Source of the DNA: Micractinium sp. NFX-FRZ
Lineage: Eukaryota > Chlorophyta > Trebouxiophyceae > Chlorellales > Chlorellaceae
Reading direction: 5' to 3'
Assembly (NCBI GenBank): GCA_029339195.1
Contig: JAPTJF010000059.1
Location: 62,001 to 126,000 of the forward strand
Length of the DNA stretch: 64,000 bases
The notes below the pieces were generated by a model, which was not told the origin of the DNA, did no database searches, and saw only the letters and a list, made by a program, of their open reading frames with translations. This document shows, piece by piece, positions 24,453-36,000 of the stretch (position 1 is the stretch's first letter; each line of letters starts with the position of its first letter). The position numbers were made by a program, and so were the translations under genes.

Positions 24453-27208
24453 TCACTTCCTCTCCGGGCCGCACCACACGCGCCGCGCCGGGACGGAGGC
24501 CACAAAGGCAGGCAGCCCGTTGCCCAGCTGGAAGAGCAGTGCGTCCGGCGGTGCCAGCGCTGCCTCCACCAGCGGTGTGCCTGTGCCCACCAGCGGCGGC
24601 AGGATGCAGGCGTGCAGGTGCTGCCCGTACACGCAGCCGCCGTCCAGCCCCGTGGCAAAGCGGTGCAGCTGCAGGCCCCGCCGCGCGTCATGCCTGCATG
24701 GCGCGCGCATGGTAGAATCATGGGCCGAGTGTGCTTGCCCGGGTGGGAGTGGTGCACACCAGGTGTGTGTACACTTGCCGCCAGCTTGCCACACAGCAGA
24801 GGCCACAACAGGAGGGCACATTGCAGCCGCACACCATCCACCCCTCAGCGCCTACCCACCCTTAGCACCCACCCATAGAAGACGTGCTCAGGGCCGCGCC
24901 ACTCGGGCCCCCACGCCGTCCCCTCCCCGTGATCCCCCGTGCCGGCCCACCGCTGCTGCGGCCGCTGCTGCGGGCGGGGCAGCAGCAGGAGCAGCTCGCC
25001 CCGCTCCTCCGCCGCCGCCGCCTCCGCCGACTGCTGCTGCTGCGCCCACAGCGGCCGCTGCATGCTGCTGCCGCTGCTGCCCAGCTGGCGGGCCGCCCGC
25101 AGCGCTGCGCGCCAGTTTGGCGCCGCCGCTGCCGCCTCGCTGGCAGCCCCTGCCTCATCCATGCTGCCGTCGCTGCCGCTGTCACTGCTGCTGGTGCTGC
25201 TGAGGTCCACACTGGCCACTAGCTCGTACTCTAAACCCATGCTAGCCAGCCAGCTCTCTCCCTCAGGCTTGGGTACAGACTGGGGCTCCGCTGCTGCTGC
25301 TGCCGCTGCTGCTGCAGGGCTGGAGCCTGGGAGCACGCCAGTGCTGCCGCTACCGCTGCAATTGCTGCTGCTGTGGCTGCTGCAGTCGCCGCCGCTGCTG
25401 CCGCTGGTGCTGCCTGCAGGGATGGCCACGTTGGCAACCAGCTCCGAATGCACACTGCCCAGCCACTCCTCCTGGCGCCCCGCTGCCCCAGCTGCTGCTC
25501 CTGCTGTCGCTGCTGCTGCTGCTGCTGGGCTGCAGCCTGGTGTGGCGCCGCTGCCGATGCTATTGCTACTGCTGCTGGTGAGACTCGTGCCATTTCTACT
25601 GCTATTCGCCGGCACCGCTGCCCTGACGGCCAGCTCGGCGCCACCCTCGCCGCAGCTGGCAGCCTCGCCGTCCTGCTGGCCCGCGCCGTCGCCGCCCTCC
25701 TGCTGCGCCTGCTGTGCCTGCTGCTGCCCGCCTGGCGCCGCCTCGGGCACAATGTTCCGCATCGTCAGCAAGTCCTTGAGCCTCTGGTTCCTGAGCACCA
25801 TGCCTGGCACCACGCCCGCATGCACCACCGCCGCGCGGTAGGGGGGCAGGCGTAGCGAGAATGGCAGGCGCTGCATGGAAGCTGCCAGCTCATCATTGAT
25901 CCCCGTCACCCACTTGTACTGCTGCTTCGGCGGCCCATCAAGCTTGCCACTCCTGCAGGCAGAGGCGGGGCCGCAGGAAGCGGGCGGGAGATGAGTGCAC
26001 AGCGGCAGACAGGTGCTGGGGTGTGAGGCAGGAGGCCGTGGTGCGTCGCCACCCCGCGGCCTGCCCCCATGCATGCCAGCCAACCACCCCGGCCTTGCTC
26101 ACTTGATGCGTGAGCGGATGCTGAGCACGCCATCCTCGTGGTTGCCTGCACCCCAAGTGGAGGTGGCAGTTGAGACGGGAGAGGCTGCGTGTAACTAGGA
26201 GTTGGAGATTTTGTTTGTTTCAGCTGCGCAGCGCCATGCACACGTGCCCAAGCCGGTGGCGCCGCCAACCACACTTGCCAGGCGGTGCGCACCTCGCACA
26301 ACATATTTCAGCGAGTGCTCCGGCCCCTCATTCTCCCCTAAAAAGAATTCCAGCACCGCCAGCGAGTCGGGCCCCTGCAGGGAGGGGCCAAGTTGGGGAT
26401 TCAAGGAAGGCACAGAGGCAGGGAGTGTGGCACACCAAACAGCGTGGGGTTGTGAAGCCGGGCGGGCATACCCGCCTGGCAGGCTGCCGTACGAGCTATG
26501 CTAAGCATCCCAAGCCGCTCCTGTTGGCCAGGAACCATACACAGCTGCCCGCCCAAACGCAGGCGCCGCCGCCGTCGGCTGCCGTCGCTGCACATGTCAC
26601 ACCCAGCAAGCACCCGGCACCCACCAGCCCAACTACCCCACCGCCATTGCACGCACCCGGCTGCACAGGTCGCCGACGCTGATCAGGACGTCCTGACCAG
26701 CGCGGTACTTGCAGCTGTCCAGCAGATCCAGCAGCTCTCCGTAGCACCCATGTATGTCGCCCACAATCAGCACCCGCCGCCCAAACAAGGTGGCCCTCTC
26801 GAGCACTTGGTGCACCGGTGTGGGGATCGGGTTGCCTGCAGGGGCGCCAGGGAAGGGGTGAGCGGGACGGGTGCTGGCAGGGTGCGGAGGCAGCAGGGCA
26901 ACCAAGGTGAGAAGGCCCAGCAGAAGCGTGGAGCGGCGCCGCTGGCCGGCCGGCGGCCCAGCCACCGCTCCCGTCACCACCGCTGCAGCGCACCGCAAGG
27001 CGTCTGTGGCGCTGCGCGGACGCGTGTTGTAAGCCGTCCTGGCAACGGCCGCGCTCCTGCTGGCGCACTTGCGGCCCGCGCAAGAGTCGGGACCGAAAAG
27101 CTGCGGCAGGCGCAGGGGCCAGTGGTGCCGCTCAGGCACTGTAGCCACGCCACCGGAAGCATTGACGGTTTGCGATTCTGCGGGCGTTCCGCCCCCGGCT
27201 GGCCACAT
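24453..27208 (-). CDS. ApaH-like metallophosphatase with low-complexity insertion
   Basis: Calcineurin-like phosphoesterase of the ApaH/ALPH type; relatives cleave diadenosine polyphosphates or cap-like pyrophosphates. Exons (minus): 27208-26657, 26374-26293, 26145-26103, 25952-24873, 24693-24453; about 665 aa. Metal-binding motifs in order: [22 protein letters not shown], created across the first splice; GNHEDG, created across the second; VVHAGVVPG; and GHDARRGLQ, created across the last splice, followed by GLDGGCVYG. Forming three motifs at the joins strongly supports the model. About 200 residues rich in Ser, Ala, Gly and Gln, with SSSNS-type runs, are inserted between TMRNIV and [13 protein letters not shown]. 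The N-terminal ~180 residues include one hydrophobic stretch ([12 protein letters not shown]), a possible signal anchor. The start is uncertain: 27,208 is the in-frame ATG, and the frame stays open to 27,268. Substrate is not deducible. Confidence 0.82.
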
Positions 27209-27628
27209 AGGGGGCTGGCGACGGCGCACAGCGCAGCGGGCTGGGCCAGGTCTTGGCGGGCCATGCAAGCTGCCCCCCTGCCGCCAATCATGCTATTTAT
27301 CATTTATTTACATCGTTTGAGTGGTTTCAGAGCTTGGGATACACACATTGAAGTGGTGCTTTGCGTTGGCGATGCAGTTCGGTTGGTGGGTTAATTCCCG
27401 TCTGCTGCCGCCTGCTGGGGGCTGTGTCAACATCACGCCCTCCCTTCAGGCACCCCTCAGGCATCCTGCAGTGGGAGGGCAGCAGCAGCAGTAGCACAAT
27501 TAATACCGTCAGCCTTGCACTGCTCTGCAGCCTTTCTTAGCATGCCACCGGCCCCGAGCAGGGCCTGCAGCACCGCGTCACCAGGGGCACAGTACCGACG
27601 CCCCCCGACCCCCACATCCACCCTCGCA

Positions 27629-30600
27629 TCACCCACGCACCGCCTTGCGCCATGCATCGCTCTCTTGCGCCAGCTTGCTGGGTGCTGCCGGCTTCAGCGC
27701 CGCCGCCAGCCCGCCCTGCTGCGCCGCCGCAGCCGCCTTGGCCGCCGCCGCTGCGCGCGCTCTGGCCAGCAGCGCTCCCGCCGCCCGCGCCTTCTCTGCT
27801 TTGGCTGCCGCCTCCCGCTCCAGCTGCAGCCGAGACTTGGGAGCCCCCGTTGCTGCTGCACCGGCAGCAGAGGCACCGCCGCCGATGCCCGCAGCAGCAC
27901 TCTTTGCTGCCGCCACGGCTGCCTCCTTTTCCCGCTCCAGCCTGCAGGTGAGAGCACGTGGGCAGGAAGTGAGGGCCTTGGGGCAGCAAACGAGTGCACT
28001 TGCAGCCCCCACTCTGCCCATATCAATCAGCCTCCCCATGATAGCGGCACCGTGCCTCCCACCCTGCTGGCGCACACACCCCGCATGCACTGCTTGAATA
28101 CCCCTTCTTGAAGTGTATAACGTTTGTGCTGAGCTGCCCCCCCAGGCTACCCACCTGCTCTTGTGCACCAACAGGCTATCCCCCAGGCCTCCCTGCTGCT
28201 GCGCCTCCTCCTGGGCTGAGGTGCGTGCCGAGCGGCCTGCTGACACGCGGGGGGCTGCCGCTGCAAGGGCGGCCTGCTGCTCCCGCTCCAGCTTGCTCAT
28301 GCCTTTGACCAAATCCCTGTCTAGCGTCCCCTGCAGCTGCGCCTCCTCTTGCGCTGAGGCGCGAGCGGAGCTGCCAGCCGCCACCCGCGGTGCTGCCGCT
28401 GCCAGTGCTGCCTCCTGCTCCCGCTCCAGCTTGCTCATGCCTTTGACCAGGTCCCTGTCCAGGGCTCCCTGCAGCTGTGCCTCCTCCTGCGCTGAGGCGC
28501 GAGCGGAGGTACCAGCTGCAACACGCGGCGCTGCCGCTGCCAGTGCCGCCTCCTGCTCCCGCTCCAGCTTGCTCATGCCTTTTACCAGGTCCCTGTCCAG
28601 GGTTCCCTGCAGCTGTGCCTCCTCCTGCGCAGAGGCGCGAGCGGAGGTGCCAGCTGCAACACGCGGGGCTGCCGCAGCCAGTGCTGCCTCCTGCTCCCGC
28701 TCCAGCCTGCTCATGCCTTTTACCAGGTCCCTGTCCAGGGTTCCCTGCAGCTGTGCCTCCTCCTGCGCTGAGGCGCGAGCGGAAGTGCCAGCTGCAACAC
28801 GCGGTGCTGCCGCTGCCAGNNNNNNNNNNNNNNNNNNNNNNNNNNNNNNNNNNNNNNNNNNNNNNNNNNNNNNNNNNNNNNNNNNNNNNNNNNNNNNNNN
28901 NNNNNNNNNNNNNNNNNNNCTGTGGGCCGACAATAGGCACCCACAGACCACCCCCTGCCTGCATGCCCCACCTCCTCCTAAAGCCACCCACACATGACCC
29001 TCAACCCGCATCCCCACCTGCTCTTGGCCAGCAGCAGGTCCCTGTCCAGCGCCCCCTGCAGCTGTGCCTCCTCCTGCGCTGAGGCGCGAGCGGAAGTGCC
29101 AGCTGCAACACGCGGTGCTGCCGCTGCCAGTGCCGCCTCCTGCTCCCGCTCCAGCCTGCAGAGCACAAGGGTACAGCGTGTGTGAGCAGGTGATCATGGG
29201 GGTGGGGCAGGAGTTGGGATTGCCCAGGGCCTGGGTCCCATGCACCCCGGTCTTTACCCACCTGCTCTTTTCCAGGGGCAGGTCCTCCCTAAGGGAAAGT
29301 CCCCCTGCACACTGCTAGCTGTGGGCCGACAATAGGCACCCACAGACCACCCCCTGCCTGCATGCCCCACCTCCTCCTAAAGCCACCCACACATGGCCCT
29401 CACCCTACATGCCCCACCTGCTCTTGGCCAGCAGCAGGTCCCTGTCCAGCGCCCCCTGCAGCTGCGCCTCCTCCTGCGCAGAGGCGCGAGCGGAGGTGCC
29501 AGCTGCCACACGAGGGGCTGCCGCAGCCAGTGCTGCCTCCTGCTCCCGCTCCAGCCTGCAAAGCACACACGAGCGGAAGTGTGCAACGTATGAGAGCGAG
29601 GCAAACGTGGGACTCAGGCGGGCGTGGAAAGGGCACAGGGCCTGGGATCCCATGCACTCTGTAACCCCACCCTCCTGCTCTCTTCCAGGGCAAGGTCCCC
29701 ACTGAGGGGGCATATGTCCACATGCACCCTGCACCCTGCCAACTCCCACAGAATCACCCAAAGCCACCCACACATGGCCCTCACCCTACATGCCCCACCT
29801 GCTCTTGGCCAGCAGCAGGTCCCTGTCTAGCGCCCCTTGCTGCTGCGCCTCTTCTTGCGCCGAGGCGCGAGCGGAGGTGCCAGCCGCCACTCGGGGGGCT
29901 GCCGCAGCCAGCGCCGCGTCCCGCTCCCGCTCCAGCCGCGACTTGCGCTTCTGGAGGTCGTCGAGGGACATGCCCCCAAAGGCGGCGGCGGCGGTGATGT
30001 AGCCGTCGCCGCCCTCCTCGGCGGCGGCCACGGCGGCTGCCGCGTCAGCCTCGGCAGCCGCCAGGGCCGCCTCCAACTCTTCCAGCGTCATCCCCCCAAA
30101 CTCATCGCCTAGCCCCAGATCGTCATCTGCCCCATAAGCATCCGCCCCGTAGCCCTCCTCTGCCTCTGCTGCTGCATCATCTGCTGCGGCGGCTGCATCC
30201 CCGCCCGCCTCGCCGCCCGCAAAAGGCAGTGCCGCCAGCGGCTCTGCAGCCTCCACCTCATCACTCTCCACCTCTGCCGCTTCCGCCTCTGCTACTGCCG
30301 CCGCCGCCGGCTCCGCATCACTGCCGGCCCTTGGGCTGCTGCAGCGCTCAAGGCCCCCCGGCGCTGCCGCCGCCAGCGCAGCCTCTCCCTCGGTCGCAGC
30401 AGCTAATGCTGCCGCCTCGGCCGCCTTCCGTGCCTCCTCCTTTTCAATTTCCAGCCGGCTCCTGCTGGGCGGCACCACAGAGTCCAGCGACTCCCCGCCC
30501 CACGCCTCGGCCTGCTGCTCCTTCAGGGCTGCGGGGCAGGACGGCGGGGCAGGTGGGAAAGTGGTGGGGAGGCAGGCAGGCAGACAGGCTGGCAGTGTGG

Positions 30601-32665
30601 CAGGCAGGCCAGGCAGCTCTGCAGGGCAAGTCAGCAGGCGCCAAAGCGCTGGTATGCCCCCACCCGCTGGCAGCCAAGCAGGGCGCCGCAGCGACAGCAC
30701 GCCAGCTGAACAACCAGCCCAGCTGGGCAGGCCACGTGCCCCTTGCACACGCACGCACACGCACCCTGGGAGGAGGGCGGCAGCGGCGAGCGCTCGGGGG
30801 AGCGCACTGCGGCAGCCTTCTCCCTCAGCCTCTCCTGCTTCTCCTTGTGTTTGGCCAGCATCTCCGAGAGCGCCTCAGAAGTGGGGCCCGCGCCTGGCGC
30901 CTGCCCGGCCTCCTCCTGCAGTGCCGGCAGCAAGGGCATTGTGTGTTGGCGGCGGGGCATGAAAATGGTGTGCTGCTTGAGGCGCTGCTGGCAGAGGCCG
31001 GCCAGGCGGCAGCAGATCTCGAGGACGGCCCACCAACGGCCTACAAGGGCAGGCTGCAAGCGAGCAAGCTTTCCCTCGGCTGCACCAAGAGCTGCCTCCT
31101 CCCCACCCACACACCTGGCTGCTGCCCTTGGCGGGCGTCTTGGCAGGGCTGGCGCCGATGGAGCGCCGAGCAGCAGGTGACACCTCAGCCCCAGCAGACC
31201 AGTCTGCGGCGCTCTGCTCGTTGCGCCTGCAGCACAGGAGGGGGGAGGCAAATGATCAGGCAGGTGTGGCATATCCTTTTGGCACGTGAGTTATGACAGC
31301 TGCGGGCTGGGCGTGGCAACGCGCCGCGGTGTGCGCGCTGCGCATATCAAGTTCCTCCAATACACGTCCGCTCCCCACCTGAAGTCTGTGTAGCCCAGCT
31401 CCCGCTCCAGGCGCGACGGCGTGGGCTTGGGGTCAAAAGGGATGCCCGCCCACGCCTCGGCCTGCGACCAGGGCAAGGGAGGCAGGGAGGTGAGGGGGCA
31501 CTTGGGCACGGCATGCCACAGAAAAGGGCACCAAGGATTCGGCCGGCCTGCGCCGGCGACCAGGGCTGCCCAACAACCAGCGCAGCTGCTTGCCTTGCCT
31601 CTCCACAGCGCCTGCTGCCCTCCTTCCCTCCTGAGCTCAAACTGCCTCCCTCTCGCCTATTGAGCGATATTGGGCAATGCTCCCCTCTCCTTCCCTCTCG
31701 CTGCATTATGCAGCCCTGCCCCACCCTCTGCCCATTTCTGGCCTGTCAAAAACGAAACCGTCCCTCCCGCTCACCTCCATTTGAGCAATCTTGCGCTGCA
31801 CCGGCGACACGCTCTTGCTGCGCGGGTAGTACCCCTCGGGGGGCCCACCAGCTGCCGCGGCTGCCGCCGCCTCGGTGCCGCCCATCGCCACGCGATCCAG
31901 CAGCTCGGGGGAGGGCTCCGTGCTCTGAAGAAAGGGGAGGATGGAAAGGTTGTAAAGGAATGCTCAAGGGGCAACGCCCCTTGCTCCAGCAGCTCGGGCA
32001 GGGGGGCTCGGTGCGCTGAGAGGAAGGCGTTCCAAATGACTTCCAGAGAACAAGCTGCTGGCAGGGGGGAAAGACACTCGCTGTTGCAGCTTGAATAAGC
32101 TCTGCATCTCGATGCTCTGCAGAGGGAAGCAGCGGCAGTAGTTATCATCCCCATCCCCAACCCTACCCACCCACCCCGCCCCCACCTGCCAGCACCCGCC
32201 CACCTGCGAGAAGTTTGCCCTGCCGGGAGACAGCAGCACCGGCAGCTCCTCCAGCCCCACAGCCGCATCAGCCTCGCCACCTGCAGAGCCGTCGCCCACG
32301 CCGTCATCGTCAGGGCCCGCTGCCACTGCGTCAGGAATGGACAGCCGGCTGAGCTGGCGCGACATGACCTTCACATTGTCGTCCCCCTCCTCCTGCTCGC
32401 CACCGCCTGCCGCCGGCTGCAGGCCCAGCTGCTCCTCACCAGCAAAGGACGCATCCTGCAAGGGCTCGGCCTGCTCATCCTCCTCTGCCGCAACAGCCAC
32501 CCCTTCCAGCGCCTCCGGAGTCTCTGCCGCCTGCAAGGCGCCGGCGTCGGTTCCCGCTGCAGCCAGCTGGACGCCCGCCTCTGCAGCTTCCGCGGGCTGG
32601 CGGGCTTTCGAAGCTTCCAGCTGCGGCTCCTCCTGCGCCCTGGGGCTGCCTGAGCCCTCCTCCAT
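27629..32665 (-). CDS. Acidic/coiled protein with tandem 46-residue repeats; interrupted by assembly gap
   Basis: Not recognised. Exons (minus): 32665-32204 (ATG), 31924-31775, 31461-31379, 31226-31115, 30915-30765, 30528-29799, 29555-29418, 29155-29018, an exon running through the N gap to 28155, and 27941-27629. The N-terminus is acidic (EEDEQAEPLQ). Middle exons carry GYYPRSKSVSPVQRKIAQME, SRLERELGYTDF and a charged helix AKHKEKQERLREK. From about 29,936 down, a 46-aa unit repeats at least eight times: LEREQEAALAAAAPRV, AAGTSARASAQEEA, QLQGALDRDL, then LLAKSR or VKGMSK. The first three units end at introns; five more (the first cut by the gap) are fused in one exon. The C-terminus is an Ala/Lys/Arg helix ending ESDAWRKAV. 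Possibly it splices again at GCG|GTGCGT to a last exon GATGCCTGA near 27,462. No membrane segment. The repeat suggests a long helical or scaffold protein; role unknown. Confidence 0.68.
28820..28919. other. Assembly gap (100 N)
   Basis: Exactly 100 N, so probably a placeholder of unknown true size. It falls inside the 46-residue repeat array, where a collapsed tandem repeat is the expected cause. The bases just right of the gap (28,920-29,010) repeat at 29,322-29,410. Confidence 0.98.
28922..29412. repeat. Duplicated intron segment (two ~90 bp copies)
   Basis: The segment at 28,922-29,010 (opening GTGGGCCGACAATAGGCACC) recurs at 29,323-29,412 with only a few changes. Each copy lies directly downstream (plus sense) of lost or degenerate sequence and upstream of a 138-nt repeat exon, so the duplicated unit was exon plus intron. 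Confidence 0.85.
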
Positions 32666-33039
32666 GCCGCCTGCCTGCAGTGCAAGGGCGCGTTGGGCAG
32701 CTGCTCAGGATCCTCTGGCGCTCGACACTCGGTCAGCGCTGCAGAGGGGCGGCAAGCAGGCCCCACCTGGAACCTTGGTGCGGCGGAACTTGCAGTTTGA
32801 GGCAGCTGATCGATCGCTGTGAGGGTGTTGCGCGAGCCGCTTGCTGCTGCAGTGTTGATCAAGTTGGTGATCGCCCAGGAAGGCAGGGAAGGCTTGGCGC
32901 GCGGAACGCCAGGCTGTGCAGCAAAGCAGGGGCTCAGCATGAGGTGGGGATGTGGCCCAAAGTGGCGCATTGCGTCCAACGCTTGGAAAACAATCAACGC
33001 AGCCTGAGCAGGGTGGACGAGTGCAGGCATCGCGCCCCG
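32666..33039. promoter_or_regulatory. Divergent intergenic region shared by repeat protein and CRTISO
   Basis: Only 374 bp separate the two ATGs on opposite strands, so the promoters and both 5' UTRs must overlap or abut here. Contains TGATCGATCG and a run lower in GC than the genes. No clear TATA element. Confidence 0.55.
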
Positions 33040-36000
33040 ATGTCTTGTGCCACCACAGCACTGCTTGCGGCCCCAGCGGCCGCCCCGGCCAGGGCGCAGG
33101 GCGGCGTGAGGCGCACACCAGCGGTGGGCGCCGCTTCTTGCTGGCAGCCGGCGCCACACAAGCAGCAACAACAGCGGCAGCGGCGGCAGGTCGCTGCGCC
33201 GCCGGCCGCTGCCGCCACAGAGGCGGCCGCTGCCAGCCGCGCCCCCACAGACATCGAATATGACGCCGTCATCATCGGCAGCGGCATGGGCGGGCTGTCC
33301 ACGGCGGCACAGATGGCGGCCAAGGGGGCCAAGGTGGTGGTGCTGGAGAAGTGAGTTCTGGCTTTAGCGGGGTGCTAATTGGTGGGTGCTATTGCGGGAG
33401 GGTGAGGGTAGAGATGCTGGCAGGAGCACCTGCTGCCTGCCAGCAGAACTGGGTGCTGGGCAGAGGAAGCTGTGCCCGCTGGTTGGGAGGCATGCGCATG
33501 CTGCGGGACAACCACCTGCGCTTTTACGGCATCCACCTGACCTACCCCTGCCTGCCTGTTGAGCAGCTGTACCCTGCCGCGCCTCGCTCCTGGCGTCATT
33601 GTTGTTGGCACACACCACGGGCTCGGCAAAACATCGTGACCCACATACTGTGGCTGCTCTCCCCGCACTCTCTGCTCTGCCCGCCACAATAGCCTGCCCG
33701 ATCGTTGCAATCAATGCCCTCCAATGCTGAGCTGCCACCGCACATCCCCCCCTCCCCTGCCCAGGCACCGCACCCCATCCCTGTCGCTTATGCTTCGCAC
33801 ACTGTGACCCCGCCCACCACTCTCCCCTGCCCCGCAAGCCCCGCCGTCCTCCTCCAAGCACCGACCCCACCCCCTGGCCACTCTCTCCCTCCCCTCCTTC
33901 TCCTGCCCGCCCGCCCGCCCAGGTACCTGATCCCCGGCGGCTCGGCGGCCCACTTTGAGCGCCAGGGCTTCACCTTTGACGTCGGCTCTTCCATGATGTT
34001 TGGCTTTGGCGAGAAGGGCACCACCAACCTGATGACCCGCGCCCTGGCCTCGGTGGGCAAGCGCCTGCAGACGGTGCCCGACCCCACGCAGATCCACTAC
34101 CACCTGCCGCCGTCGGCGGCGCACCCCCAGGTGGGTGCACTGGGTGCGGGGGGCTGGGCTCCGGCGGTGATGGCTTCTGTGCGTGCGCAGATGCTGGCTG
34201 GCAGGCAGGCAGGCTAGCAGATCTGTCCCACCTGCCCGCCATCGGAAGCGCGCCCGGCGCAGATTGTGGGGGCCCTGGGTGCAGGAGGGTGCGCAGGTGT
34301 GCGTGGGTGCCAGAATTTGGGCACGCCCAGCGTGGGACGGGGCGGCGCGGGAGGGAGGGTGCAGGCAGGTCACTCTCGCTGATCCCACCACCTCCCTCCC
34401 TGCCTCATCTGCTCCTGCCATCAGGGATGGCAGGTCAAGGTGTGGCGCGACTATGAGCGCTTCATTGCCGACCTCACCGCCCTGTTCCCACACGAGCGGG
34501 AGGGCATCCGCCGGCTGTACGACGAGTTCTGGAAGGTGGGCTCCCTGGGGTGGGGTCGGGTGGGTGGGTGGGTGCCTGGATTCTGGAAGGCGGTCAGCCG
34601 GAAGCGCATGGTGGCCGCGGTTGTATGATGAGTTGTGGAAGGTGGGTTTGTGGGTGAGTGGGTGGGTGAATGGTTGTGTCGAGTTATATAAGGTAGGGTG
34701 GGTGGGTGGCCTGCAGAGTGTCGTAACCCATCCCCAGCTACCTGCTGGAGCAGCTCGCCTCCCCACATCCCCACCACCGTCCACCCCACATGTGCCCCCT
34801 CTCAAGCGCCCGCGACTCGCCCGTGCGCTCACACCCCTCGCCCCCCAGCTGACCCTCCCACCTCTCCCCCTGACCCTCCTCATCCACCCCCACCCGCTCC
34901 CAGGTCTTCAACTAAGTGCACACACCCCACCCCAACCTGGTCTTCAACCCGTGTTGCCCTCCCCCCTCTGCCTTTCTTCACACCCGCCCCCCCCCCCCCA
35001 GGTCTTCAACTCCCTCAACACCCTGGAGCTGAAGAGCCTGGAGGAGCCGCGCTACCTGCTGGAGCAGTTTGCACAGCACCCCCTGGCCTGCCTCACCCTG
35101 GCCTCCTTTGTGGCCACCAACACGGGGGACTGCGCGCGCCGCTGGATCAAGGTGAGAGTCTTTGGGCAGGTTGGGGGCGCGCGGGTAGGGGGGCGGGGGG
35201 GAAGGGATGGGTGGTGTGTATGTGTTGGGTGCAGGGGCTCGCAGTGTTTCCACCACGTCAACCACATTCCTCAGCAGACCTCTCTCTTATGTTTTGATCC
35301 TCTTATGTCTGATCCTCCTATGTTATGTTTGATCCTCTTGTGTTCGCTCCTCGATCCTCTCTGTGTTCGATTCCAATCCACCCCTCCCCCCGCAGGACCC
35401 CGAGCTGCTGCGGTTTGTGGACCTGGAGTGCTTCCTGTGGAGCACCGTCAACGCGGACCTCACCCCCATGATCAACGCCGGCATGGTCTTCTGCGACCGA
35501 CACTACGGCGGCATCAACTACCCGGTGGGTGCGGGTGGGGGGTGTGTGAGCGGTTGTCAATATTGGGGAGGGTGTGTATGAAACAGGGTGACGCGTAGAG
35601 GACGTGTCCAGTCGCTCGGTCCTGCAATCGCTCCACAGATTGCCTGCCTGCCGGTTGCCCGCTTGGCTGTTGCGTAACTGCCATTCCTGTGCAGATGCCC
35701 TCCTGCCCCTGTGGCACACTTCCTCCCACATAACCCTGCCACCCCTTGTCCTGTTCTCCACCTGTTGCTCTGCAGATTGGCGGCGTGGGCGCGATCCCCG
35801 AGGCCATGGCCGACGGCATCCACGAGCTGGGGAGCTATGTGGAGTACAAGTGCAACGTCAAGGTGCGGAGCCTGCTCCCCTTTGCACTGCAAGTGCTGTA
35901 GTTTGCATTGTAATGCAGCTTGTGACACGGATCGGTTGCTTTGTAGCACATGGTGGAAGGTGTGCCTGTCCAGCGTGCAGGGGGTGGCGGGCTGCACTGC

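Noticed and set aside
28108..29999. Regularly spaced direct repeats resembling a CRISPR array
   Set aside because: The 138-bp units are coding, contiguous and in frame, within a spliced eukaryotic gene; there are no unique spacers.
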